Assembly (NCBI GenBank): GCA_910576935.1 | Contig: CAJTKG010000035.1 | Span: forward strand, 1 to 25,574 | Origin: an uncultured Muribaculaceae bacterium | Lineage (GTDB): Bacteria > Bacteroidota > Bacteroidia > Bacteroidales > Muribaculaceae | Direction: 5' to 3' | DNA: 25,574 bases | Part shown: piece by piece, positions 18,116-25,510 of the stretch | Position numbering within the stretch: position 1 is the stretch's first letter | Layout: the number at the start of each line of letters is the position of its first letter | Notes under the pieces: model-generated | What the model saw: only the letters and a program-made list of their open reading frames with translations | Told to the model about the DNA's origin: nothing | The model's database searches: none | Program-made: the position numbers and the translations under genes

Positions 18116-18445
18116 CTAAAATATCTTCTTTAAGTTGATATTTCCATTGTATCCACCATATCTCTTGTGAAATTCAGTAAAAGCCGCTACATATTGAGAC
18201 ATAATGAGGACAGTATCGCTGTTGCTTGGAAGATTGTCATCATCAAGGAGGTCCAAGAAATCAGAGGAAGGTTCGTCCTCAAAGAAATCTTTCGATCTTT
18301 TAAGAATACGATTCAATGAAGCTACTTTGAATGGCTTCAATAGGTCATTTGGGGCTTTTTTTGACATATCCTTCATTTCCTGATATGTCGCTTTTAACAT
18401 TTCTGCTAAAAGATTATATTCATCTGTGTCAATATCGTTATACAT
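18116..18445 (-). CDS. Small acidic paralog, copy 3 of a tandem family
   Basis: 109 residues. It shares with its two upstream neighbours a KK(A)PND segment (SKKAPNDLLKPFK), a run of helix-prone residues, then an acidic stretch and LPSNSDTVLIMSQYVAAF. The shared LPxNSD...Y pattern shows that all three come from one ancestor. No known family is recognised. The start ATG at 18445 lies 12 bases after the end of copy 2. It ends the apparent operon that begins with the XRE regulator at 23165. Confidence 0.75.
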   Translation of the reverse strand: MYNDIDTDEYNLLAEMLKATYQEMKDMSKKAPNDLLKPFKVASLNRILKRSKDFFEDEPSSDFLDLLDDDNLPSNSDTVLIMSQYVAAFTEFHKRYGGYNGNINLKKIF

Positions 18446-18457
18446 ATAGTTTATTGA

Positions 18458-18808
18458 TTATTTTTTCCAAACAAAATGCGGGACAGGAACATTCCAATCC
18501 TCAACATAATCTGAATTTGAAGCTTTGAACTTATCCATTGAGTTGATGTATAGTTCAAGCATTACGCAAACATCACTATTTTGAGGCAAAACATCGGTGT
18601 TGAATTCTTCAAACTCATCATCCGGACGATTCACCTCCAATAAGGAGGTGCACAGCTTCAGTATCTTATTAATTTGGTTAATTTTAAATTCTGAAACAAT
18701 GTCATTTGGTTTCTTTGATGAAAGATTTTACATACTTTTAGTAATTGATACTAAAAGAGGATATGCAGTTTCAAATTTCTCAATCTCTTTAGATGTGATC
18801 ATATTCAT
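18458..18808 (-). pseudogene. Small acidic paralog, copy 2, interrupted by an in-frame TAA
   Basis: Reading from the ATG at 18808 gives 26 residues (MNMITSKEIEKF ... TKSM), then TAA at 18728-18730. The same frame then runs on without any shift: NLSSKKPNDIVSEFK, then LLEVNRPDDEFEEF, then LPQNSDVCVMLELY, and ends VPHFVWKK. The parts on either side of the stop align with copies 1 and 3, so one nonsense codon explains the break. The ATG overlaps the last 20 bases of copy 1, which implies translational coupling. Restart downstream (TTG at 18640) is conceivable and would make 60 residues. A 7-bp hairpin (CACCTCC/GGAGGTG, 18633-18651) lies at that point. Confidence 0.8.
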
Positions 18809-19070
18809 TTGAATTTAACTCTGCTTCATATAGGGAAAGTACTAGTAACACGTCACTATTATTAGGAAGTTCTGCGTCATCGAATTGCTCAAAACCAGCA
18901 ATCGGGAGTTCTCCTTGTAAAAGGCTGTTAATCTCAGCAATAGCAGAATTGACCAACTCAAGTTTAAATGAGTTGAGAGTGTCGTTCGGTTTCTTGTCTG
19001 AAAGACGTCTGAAATCCGAAGCAAGTTGCTTAATTTGTCGTTTGGCTTTTTTCATAATTACATTGGACAT
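18789..19070 (-). CDS. Small acidic paralog, copy 1 of a tandem family
   Basis: 93 residues: a basic N-terminus (MKKAKRQIKQLASDF), then DKKPNDTLNSFK, helix-prone middle, acidic FEQFDDAELPNNSDVLLVLSLY and a short tail. It is the most compact of the three paralogs. Its ATG overlaps the final 13 bases of the 464-residue gene, and its own end overlaps copy 2, so the set is translated as a chain. Family unknown. Tight linkage suggests it works with the 464-residue protein (inference). Confidence 0.75.
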   Translation of the reverse strand: MSNVIMKKAKRQIKQLASDFRRLSDKKPNDTLNSFKLELVNSAIAEINSLLQGELPIAGFEQFDDAELPNNSDVLLVLSLYEAELNSNEYDHI

Positions 19071-20452
19071 TTGCGAATAAATTCAACGTATAGTTTTTTT
19101 AGCACCTCATATGGTGCCCTCTGCTTATTTTCATATATCGAAACCATCAGCTTCAAATCTTCATCGGTTAGAATCAGGATGCATTTTCTTTGCCCCGACC
19201 AAAGATCTATAAGATGTTGTCTTATGTTCTTTGGAGGTCTATTTCTAGTGACTATTACTCCGAATCTTCCGAAATTGTCACAAAGGTATCGATTAACTTG
19301 TGAGATATGGTCTCGGGTTAATGTCGTTACATTTTTCAATTCAAATACAAGTTGTCTGGAATTGAAGGCTTCGAATATTTCACGTAGGAACTGATGTGAG
19401 ACGTTATTATAAAATATAAGGTCTCTAATCTGCGTTCCGGATTCTGTCCTTGATTGAGCTTCGGCAAAATCAAGATGAGGGTAAAGCATAGAAGATATGA
19501 GTTTACAAATCAAAGCCTCATATTTTTTGTCAGCATTATCCTCTTTACCTGTAGGAAGTTTTAGTATGTCTGAGAGAGTTCTCTTGGCTGAACTTATTGG
19601 AATTTGCTTGAAGAGAGGATCACTCATTAATGCTGTTATAGATGCCTCCTTGGACGCGGTGTAACCTTGAACGATTGCATAATTAACGCGATTATAATCT
19701 ATGACATCGTAGCGAGTCTTATTTTTCAAATTTTCTTCAACGTGTTCAGGATAGTAATCTGAAAAATATTCGTCAGGGTTGAGCCATGGAGAGTATCTAA
19801 GCCAATGCTTGGGGACTAAAAGGATTGGCTTCTTTGTCAATGGGTTTATGGGTAGAATCGTTTCGCTTTCCTCAAATTTTTTATTCCGAATATTGTAATA
19901 GGTTATTTTGGCTCTTGATGTGGGGATTCCATATCTTTCACATTGGTCTATTGTATAATCCTTCAAATGGCTAGAAAGTATATTTGAAGTAAAATCGCAT
20001 ATCCTATCCTTGGATATATTTCTGACAAGGAGTTGAATTTCTTCTATATGGCTAAAGCCATAAGATTTAATCTGTGGAATAAGCTGAAAAAGGGAAAGTA
20101 TTTGGGTCGCTAAATCTGAGCCAATTCTCTTTCCGTCTTTACTTTTAGCCGTGCCTAAACCAACAGCAGGACATTCTGACGCATATTTTATTATATTGAT
20201 GGCTTCTGATTCTTTCCCGTTGGAATAAAGCCATCCCCAATAATTGAAAGTATCAACTATTGTATTGTGAAGTGCATTATCCGAAAGGGAATTTGATTTC
20301 CAAAGGAGAAAGGGGTCAATGTAAAGAGGAATATCCTCATTAATAAAAGGAATGCAGAAGTCTGCTTCCGATTGGCTGAGCAATATCTTATGATAGTCAA
20401 TCAGTCGTGGTCGGACTAGTAAATCAATATTTAAACTGGACAATACTGACAT
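19058..20452 (-). CDS. Putative PD-(D/E)XK-type nuclease of unknown family, 464 aa
   Basis: The N-terminal two thirds contain PFINEDIPLYIDPFLLWKS and a block KDRICDFTSNILSSHLKDYT, a D-R-x-x-D-x-x-x-N arrangement that looks conserved. The C-terminal third resembles a restriction-endonuclease-like fold: an Asp near residue 343 (TQIRDLIFYNN), then ELK near 368-370 (QLVFELKNVTTL), then a Gln/Tyr helix (SQVNRYL). A strand-rich end includes VIVTRNRPPKN and ILILTDEDLKLM. No Walker motif is present. It begins 67 bases after the true end of the broken restriction gene and overlaps the first small paralog by 13 bases. I do not recognise a named family; nuclease activity is inferred from the D...ExK spacing. 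Confidence 0.6.
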   Translation of the reverse strand: MSVLSSLNIDLLVRPRLIDYHKILLSQSEADFCIPFINEDIPLYIDPFLLWKSNSLSDNALHNTIVDTFNYWGWLYSNGKESEAINIIKYASECPAVGLGTAKSKDGKRIGSDLATQILSLFQLIPQIKSYGFSHIEEIQLLVRNISKDRICDFTSNILSSHLKDYTIDQCERYGIPTSRAKITYYNIRNKKFEESETILPINPLTKKPILLVPKHWLRYSPWLNPDEYFSDYYPEHVEENLKNKTRYDVIDYNRVNYAIVQGYTASKEASITALMSDPLFKQIPISSAKRTLSDILKLPTGKEDNADKKYEALICKLISSMLYPHLDFAEAQSRTESGTQIRDLIFYNNVSHQFLREIFEAFNSRQLVFELKNVTTLTRDHISQVNRYLCDNFGRFGVIVTRNRPPKNIRQHLIDLWSGQRKCILILTDEDLKLMVSIYENKQRAPYEVLKKLYVEFIRKCPM

Positions 20453-20519
20453 AGTACTCTTCTTAAGGGAATTTGCAATAAGGGTATGAATAATTACAAT
20501 CCGGTGTCATGTTTTTTAT

Positions 20520-21452
20520 TTATCGTGGTCCTAAAAATTTATCTCCATTTAGGTGAATCATGTGGTTTGGCATATCAGCTATCCATACTTCTGTTTCCCA
20601 TGCAAGTTGTTCTTAGAATTTCTTAAACGTGGCGAAATCAAGGAAAGCAGTAATGTAGATTTTCCCGGCTGTGACTTTTCTTGTCATTGCCTCAATCTCA
20701 ACGATTCGTTTCGGGTCCATTGGCCCGACAGACGTAACTGATTCAATGAAGTACAGCCAATCTTTATCTTCATTGTAGAGTACAACATCAGGCATTTTGT
20801 CATGAAGAGTTATCTCAAAACCAAGCGAAGATAATTTTTCAATATCCTTGACCAAGTCTTTCTGAATAGTATCACCGACATAAAGACACTCAGAGTTTGG
20901 GGCAAAACGCGGCGCAAATTCTTCTATAATGGCCTTTTGCAACTGGTTGTGTTTGCCGGGACTAAACGTGAAGTCCTCATGATTAATGCGAACAGGCATT
21001 TTCTGCATTTCTTTCTTAGAAGCGTAAATCTTAGAAAGTGATTCATGATTTGCCTGGAATCGGAGGAGAGCCATACCCGGTTCTGAAACAATCGATTGAT
21101 CATCAGAGATTTCACGAATAACTTGCAAAAATTCATGTGTCAGCCTGTAACGATAGTTTGGGCTGTTGGTTGCCATTCCATTATCTTCAATCAGAGCTGC
21201 CGTTCTAAATGGGTGCATTGCTTGCTTTCGAAACGTTTCGCGGGAGTTTTCCGCATATATTACATCATAGTTCTCCGCCGTAAACGAAATGATGTCGTGT
21301 ATGCGTATCCAGTTGTTTGTAGCCTTACTCCAAGAGGTACCCCGTTTTAAGTTCGCCATAGCAAGCAATGTAAATATGCATATTACACTCTGTTGCTTTT
21401 GAGGCATCCCAATTTGCGACAATAAATTGCGTATAATGTCTATCTTGTCCAT
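20520..21452 (-). pseudogene. BsuBI/PstI-type restriction endonuclease with a premature in-frame TAA
   Basis: The N-terminal part is a winged-helix-like region. From about residue 170 the BsuBI/PstI nuclease domain follows: FSPGKHNQLQKAIIEEFAPR, then LYVGDTIQKD, then the active-site MPDVVLY and WLYFIESVTSVGPM (PD...E). The frame stops at TAA 20613-20615 after DFATFKKF. The same frame then continues with EQLAWETEVWIADMPNH and MIHLNGDKFLGPR to a stop at 20520-20522, which is the family's usual C-terminus. One nonsense codon therefore removes the last 31 codons. The start overlaps the methylase end by 13 bases. The family cleaves CTGCAG. The active-site motif precedes the stop, so the truncated 279-residue protein may be unstable rather than lacking catalysis. 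Confidence 0.88.
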
Positions 21453-22930
21453 CTATCTAAAATTTTATTACAGTTTGACTCTGTTAGTTCTTGTTGCATC
21501 AATTCACGTCCCATACTTTCGATAACGCTCCTATCAGGAATTGGCATCTGATTAATTTCTGTGGAATTGACCTGGGTAGATCCATTTAGAATTCGATAAT
21601 ATGCATCATATAGACTAGAATTCAATAATACATATAAGCCGTATGCTATGCATGGAGAATCGCATCTTATAAAATTAATTTTATTTTGAGTACTGATAAA
21701 TTGAAATTGGTTATATCGTTGTTTTAGATATATCCCACATTGAAGTCTGCGTTTCTCTTCTTTTGATGTAAAACGTTTAACCAAAAGGAAATCTCCGTTT
21801 TCTTGCAGATATGCTTGATGGTCGGTCTTTATTACCTCTCCCTCCTTGCCAATTGGCCAAATAACTTTTCCTTCTTTTATATGTTGAGAGTATAACAAGG
21901 GGAAAGCCCCATCTTCAATGTTGTCACGGAGGATATCTGGTGTTCTAAAGTCTACAACAATCCCCGTCTGCATCTTCATTTTAATAGAGGGGAGAGTATT
22001 AGACATGCCATTGATTCTCTCCAATACCTGTTCGTCATGTCGATTTGTAATTAAGAAGACAAAACGGTTTTTGGAAATGACAATAGTATATGGAGCATCA
22101 AATGATGTTATGTCATTGAATTCGGAGGTTGATGATGTTGTAATGTGAATCGTTTTAGGTTTATTTGTCGTTTTTCTTATTTTTACAATGATTGTTTCTT
22201 GAAGTACTGATTCATTCCCAAATACTTTATCTCGACTTTCAAAAAGATGCATGTCTGTAATGATGCAATTATCAAAAAGATAATTGCGGAATTTCTTAAA
22301 GTATGCTCCTGAAGTCCAAGAACGAGGAATGATATAAACCATTTCCTGATTGGGCTTAAGATTATAAATTCCCATAGCACAAAATAAAAAATATAGGTTG
22401 GGGGCACCATGACAAACGTCTGTCATTGCCTTTGCTTCAGGCGCATTCTTTGAAATTTTAAGATATGGAGGATTCCCTATGATATAATCATATTTCTCTT
22501 GGTCTGTATTAAGCAATGAATTTACGCCAAAATATTGACTTGTGAGATAATTCTCATTTTTTAGCAAATATGATATGCCATATACCTCTTGAGCTAATCT
22601 CAGATTGTGTTCGAGTATAGGCAACACGCTGGAGTCCGTCTCATAACAAGTCAGCGTCACCTTTCCATTATATCCTGAAATATATATATAATCCAGTAAT
22701 GCTGCGAAAAGAATACCTGTACCTGCGCCGGCATCTAATATTTGCAATTCGGGTTTGGCAAAATCAATATTGAATAATTGCGCCATAAAAATGGCTGTCG
22801 GAGCTGTGGTAAAAAACTGTCCAAATCTTTTGCGTTTTGATTTGGGTACCCCAACAATGAAATTGTCAGTATTCTCAACGATTTTATGTAAAAGAATTCC
22901 GCTTTTTGATTCAATCATTTTTGATGCCAT
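21440..22930 (-). CDS. BsuBI/PstI-type N6-adenine DNA methyltransferase
   Basis: 496 residues. An N-terminal lead (KRKRFGQFFTTAPTAIFMAQ) precedes motif I LDAGAGTGILFAAL, then the catalytic NPPY in YIIGNPPYLKISK near residue 152, both intact. The arrangement (motif I before NPPY) is that of gamma-type adenine methylases such as M.BsuBI and M.PstI, which protect CTGCAG. The specificity is inferred from the neighbouring nuclease. The start may be M1 at 22930 or M5 at 22918; either overlaps the XRE regulator. It looks functional while the nuclease gene is broken. Confidence 0.88.
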   Translation of the reverse strand: MASKMIESKSGILLHKIVENTDNFIVGVPKSKRKRFGQFFTTAPTAIFMAQLFNIDFAKPELQILDAGAGTGILFAALLDYIYISGYNGKVTLTCYETDSSVLPILEHNLRLAQEVYGISYLLKNENYLTSQYFGVNSLLNTDQEKYDYIIGNPPYLKISKNAPEAKAMTDVCHGAPNLYFLFCAMGIYNLKPNQEMVYIIPRSWTSGAYFKKFRNYLFDNCIITDMHLFESRDKVFGNESVLQETIIVKIRKTTNKPKTIHITTSSTSEFNDITSFDAPYTIVISKNRFVFLITNRHDEQVLERINGMSNTLPSIKMKMQTGIVVDFRTPDILRDNIEDGAFPLLYSQHIKEGKVIWPIGKEGEVIKTDHQAYLQENGDFLLVKRFTSKEEKRRLQCGIYLKQRYNQFQFISTQNKINFIRCDSPCIAYGLYVLLNSSLYDAYYRILNGSTQVNSTEINQMPIPDRSVIESMGRELMQQELTESNCNKILDRWTR

Positions 22931-23165
22931 AAATTATAATTGGTTCGTTTGCAATACTCACGTTTTCGGTTGGGTTAATAAGTCGTCGTATATCGACTTC
23001 TAACAAAGATGCAATTGAACGCAATGTATATAAATCTGGCTGTGATGTATTGGTACACCATTTTGATACAGTGGTAGGATTGACATTTAATTGCTCTGCC
23101 AACCATTTATTAGTTTTTTTCTTTTCGCATAAAACTGTTTTGATACGGTTTATATCTTCATTCAT
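22911..23165 (-). CDS. XRE-family HTH regulator (controller-like) of the restriction operon
   Basis: 84 residues with one helix-turn-helix: KTNKWLAEQLNVNPTTVSKW around residues 17-36, followed by PDLYTLRSIASLLEVDIRRL. Size and position ahead of a type II methylase match C (controller) proteins, which time restriction enzyme expression. It overlaps the methylase start by 8 to 20 bases. The C-terminal tail (PIIIYGIKND) is atypical and may help dimerise. I cannot point to a clear C-box. Confidence 0.85.
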   Translation of the reverse strand: MNEDINRIKTVLCEKKKTNKWLAEQLNVNPTTVSKWCTNTSQPDLYTLRSIASLLEVDIRRLINPTENVSIANEPIIIYGIKND

Positions 23166-23188
23166 TTTTGAAATATTTGGTTTAAACG

Positions 23189-23196
23189 CAAATTTA
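23189..23196 (-). promoter_or_regulatory. Candidate -7 element of the restriction operon
   Basis: On the - strand this is TAAATTTG, an exact TAnnTTTG match, 23 bases upstream of the regulator ATG at 23165. No TTTG lies at the ordinary -33 distance. If used, the leader would be under 20 bases. Confidence 0.4.
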
Positions 23197-23303
23197 ATGA
23201 TTCTTTATGATATGAGCTAATAATCGCCAATTTTAAATGTAAATAGCCGTCGAGAGGTTTGGATGACTCTCTTGGCGCTGTTAGGATTAGTGTAGTTTGG
23301 GGC

Positions 23304-23339
23304 TGGAAAAGCCGGGGTCAATCAGCTCCGGCTTTTCCA
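23304..23339. repeat. Perfect 12-bp hairpin, terminator-like stem without T-run
   Basis: TGGAAAAGCCGG at 23304-23315 pairs exactly with CCGGCTTTTCCA at 23328-23339, with a 12-base loop. On the - strand it is followed by CCCCAAAC and on the + strand by CCATTC, so neither side shows a U-run. It could be a structured RNA element or a protein-binding site. Confidence 0.7.
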
Positions 23340-23414
23340 CCATTCACAAGTCTTTGTAATTTCGATGGTACTACTCATTTTTACGTTGTTATTTCTGTTA
23401 ATATTCTGTTAAAA

Positions 23415-23454
23415 GTGTCTAACCGCGTCTATTGGTGTCTAAGGATGTCTAAAT
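23415..23454. repeat. Four 10-bp direct repeats (RYGTCTAA-like)
   Basis: Consecutive blocks GTGTCTAACC, GCGTCTATTG, GTGTCTAAGG and ATGTCTAAAT share GTCTA at an exact 10-bp period, near one helical turn. This suggests stacked protein-binding sites, for example recombinase arm sites or operators; the protein is unknown. Confidence 0.7.
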
Positions 23455-23481
23455 CCTCCACAACCTCTCTGACGGGTTAGC

Positions 23482-23509
23482 CCCGATTGAGTGACGAGAT
23501 ACAATCGGG
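23482..23509. repeat. 8-bp inverted repeat
   Basis: CCCGATTG (23482-23489) and CAATCGGG (23502-23509) are perfect reverse complements around a 12-base loop. No T-run follows on either strand. Confidence 0.55.
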
Positions 23510-23567
23510 ATACAAAAATGGACGTAAAATCGAGCAGAAACGGTAAAAACCGAGTAATGCGACAACA

Positions 23568-23592
23568 AAAATGGCACCCCGTAAAGAGTGCC
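23568..23592 (-). terminator. Candidate intrinsic terminator reading leftward
   Basis: On the - strand GGCACTC (23592-23586) pairs with GGGTGCC (23579-23573) through seven pairs including one G-U, with a 6-base loop, then ATTTTTG. The stem has a C-A mismatch if read on the + strand, so the - direction is favoured. It would stop transcripts from the HipA/DUF6155 operon or from the short open frame at 23633-23722. Confidence 0.5.
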
Positions 23593-23632
23593 ATACTAAC
23601 AGATTATGCTATTTTGTGCTGGATTGTGACAA

Positions 23633-23722
23633 TTATGTCATTTCCCGACGCAGTGCGTAGAACATCTTGTCGCTCAACGGATTGCGAATCTTCGGGTACA
23701 AAAGCCCGAAAATGCTCCGTTT
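23633..23722 (-). other. Unexplained short open frame or gene remnant
   Basis: A 29-codon open stretch ending TAA encodes FGLLYPKIRNPLSDKMFYAL then RREMT. The composition looks protein-like, but there is no ATG; a TTG at 23701 would give 22 residues. It ends about 40 bases before the leftward terminator-like hairpin, so it may be the tail of a deleted gene or a small gene. No family is recognised. Confidence 0.3.
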
Positions 23723-23832
23723 TTACCTTCTGAAAATCGCTTTTCCCGACCCTCCCGGACCTGTGTTTTTGTACCGGCAAAGTTAGCTGTTTTAACTAAG
23801 ATGTGCAAACGGCCGATACGAGGTCATTATCG

Positions 23833-23917
23833 ATTCGTTTGAAAAAGTGTAGTAATCCATCGGTTATTCGTTTGAAAAAGTGTAATAGAGGCATGGTTAT
23901 TCGGTCGAAAAAGTGTA
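23833..23917. repeat. Right three-copy repeat, 19-bp core every 33 bp
   Basis: Core ATTCGTTTGAAAAAGTGTA at 23833 and 23866, and ATTCGGTCGAAAAAGTGTA at 23899. Period is exactly 33 bp twice, as in the left array, and the orientation is the same. The array lies 47 bases beyond the end of the DUF6155 gene. Confidence 0.75.
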
Positions 23918-23964
23918 ATTTTTGTTCTACTCAATTGAAGAATCCAGGCCTTAAAAGAATTTAA

Positions 23965-24483
23965 TCAATCCTCTGCGTATTCGTAGTAGATGTTCCACAA
24001 TGTATCCGGGAAGCCATATCCACAACATTCCACAGACTTAATCATCTTTTTCATGCGTGGCGAGTATTCGGGCATCAGTCCGTTGGAAGATATGAATTTG
24101 ACCGCTTTGTTGAAATTGTTTTCAAGAGCGGTATAAAACGGATCGTCGTAATCGCCAAATTGTGCAGTCAAGCTGCATCCTTGTTCCACATAGTAGAGCA
24201 TCAGGTCGGCAATGGCATGTGGGTCAGGTACAAGTTTCTTGAATGAGGTTATCAGTTTATTGCATTCTCTGAAACTCGGATCTTTGGGCCAGTCATTGCG
24301 ACCAAAGAATTGGTTACGTATTGCCTTTTTATATTTTTCAAGCTCGGCATCGCTATTGGGCTCCATATAGAACTCAAGCCATGCGCTCGCTTCCTTGCTC
24401 GCATCGTACAGCTGAAGCATTATGTCAACAACCTGTTCTTTTGATAGAGCCGACATATGTTTGTTTAATTTTGCTTTTGACAT
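23965..24483 (-). CDS. DUF6155 family protein
   Basis: 172 residues. The opening MSKAKLNKHMSALSKEQVVD and the later DPHAIADLMLYYVEQGCSLT match DUF6155, a Bacteroidota-rich family with unknown function; the protein appears to be all-helical. Its start lies 22 bases after the HipA kinase stop on the same strand, suggesting one operon. Family call is moderately sure. Confidence 0.65.
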   Translation of the reverse strand: MSKAKLNKHMSALSKEQVVDIMLQLYDASKEASAWLEFYMEPNSDAELEKYKKAIRNQFFGRNDWPKDPSFRECNKLITSFKKLVPDPHAIADLMLYYVEQGCSLTAQFGDYDDPFYTALENNFNKAVKFISSNGLMPEYSPRMKKMIKSVECCGYGFPDTLWNIYYEYAED

Positions 24484-24505
24484 TTTTGTATGGGCTAAAT
24501 TGATA

Positions 24506-25510
24506 TTATTCTGAAAATCTGTTGAAACGGTTTATCCGCTCGTTTACGATGCGGACATAGTTGCGTTTCAGTTTGTCGGTGAGAAAACTATGATCAACAA
24601 GTCGCTGTGCACCTTCAGGGAAAGCGGTGTATTTGTTTAGGATTCTATCAATGCGTTTCTTTACCAAACCGATTTTCTCTCCGAATTTCTCAAAATCCAG
24701 ACGGCAGGGATGACCGGTTCTATCGTAAACGTCGCTCTTTTCTAAATCAGATGACAGTCCGCCGTCAAGACCGAAGTCATCGCCATTGACATGTAAACTT
24801 GTATTGATTAGATCGTAAGCAGGAGCCAGACGGTAATCGTGCCCATTCAGAATCAACGAGAAATTTTTAAGGTGATCATCGCCATTCGCATAAATGTAAT
24901 TGAAAACCACGAGTTCAAAGAATCTCTCCATATCAACCATCCACGCGGCGACATTTGCCCTAATCGCTTTGGCAATATCCTCATAGCAACCGTTGTATTT
25001 GAACTGGAGTCCGGCGGTCTGTTCATTCTTGCCTATTATCGAGGCGAAATCTTCCATCGGGAGTTTTGACCCGTCGGGGAGGATGTCGAAACGGCGAGTA
25101 ATATATATCGACTGCCCCTTGGACGTAAAACAGAGACCATTCGCTGCGGTCTGTATGCCGTAAATCTGTGAGGCAATCTGCATGGTAAGATGCTCGTTGG
25201 CGGGAATCATTTTGCGGTCACGGAGAGTCTTGTCCCACGGTGCAGGTTTCAATATATGCGTAGAACGCTCATTGTCGCCTGCTATATTGATTGCATCTGC
25301 ATTTATAATAGCCGGAAATTTTTCCTGAACGCCTGAAACCGATATGCGGTGCATGGCATCCGCAATCTCGCCGACATTCCGGAACTCGTCAATGTCAAAT
25401 CCAAGTACCGGATTCACTTTTGTTTTACCAAACAGTAATTTGGCGGATTTCGGGCTATAAGTGTTAAATCCCTCTGCAAGAGAAGAAGGACAGTTCTTTA
25501 TTTCAATCAT
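24506..25510 (-). CDS. HipA-type serine/threonine kinase toxin (C-terminal part of a split HipA)
   Basis: 334 residues forming the kinase body of HipA. Visible are the phosphate-binding loop SVSGVQEKFPAI near residue 58, THILKPAP near 84, PANEHLTMQIA near 102, YITRRFD, the catalytic NGDDHLKNFS near 208-217 and the metal-binding LAPAYDLIN near 226. HipA-type kinases phosphorylate glutamyl- or tryptophanyl-tRNA synthetase and halt growth. The HipA_N domain is absent here and is supplied by the overlapping upstream gene, as in HipBST-like or Bacteroidota split systems. A strong Shine-Dalgarno site precedes the ATG. All kinase motifs are intact. The antitoxin, if present, lies outside the window. 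Confidence 0.9.
   Translation of the reverse strand: MIEIKNCPSSLAEGFNTYSPKSAKLLFGKTKVNPVLGFDIDEFRNVGEIADAMHRISVSGVQEKFPAIINADAINIAGDNERSTHILKPAPWDKTLRDRKMIPANEHLTMQIASQIYGIQTAANGLCFTSKGQSIYITRRFDILPDGSKLPMEDFASIIGKNEQTAGLQFKYNGCYEDIAKAIRANVAAWMVDMERFFELVVFNYIYANGDDHLKNFSLILNGHDYRLAPAYDLINTSLHVNGDDFGLDGGLSSDLEKSDVYDRTGHPCRLDFEKFGEKIGLVKKRIDRILNKYTAFPEGAQRLVDHSFLTDKLKRNYVRIVNERINRFNRFSE

Larger units (their letters stand above)
23166..23964. other. 799-base gene-poor, structure-rich intergenic region
   Basis: No convincing gene. It contains, from left to right: an operon promoter candidate, a 12-bp hairpin (23304-23339), four 10-bp direct repeats (23415-23454), an 8-bp hairpin (23482-23509), a terminator-like hairpin on the - strand (23568-23592), a short unexplained open frame (23633-23722), and the right 33-bp-period repeat (23833-23917). 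It separates the restriction block from the HipA module and may be a recombination junction. Confidence 0.6.

Noticed and set aside
23491..23733. 80-codon + strand frame in the right intergenic region
   Set aside because: It runs through the hairpin and the terminator-like element, and the opposite strand has the more protein-like frame; no family resemblance.
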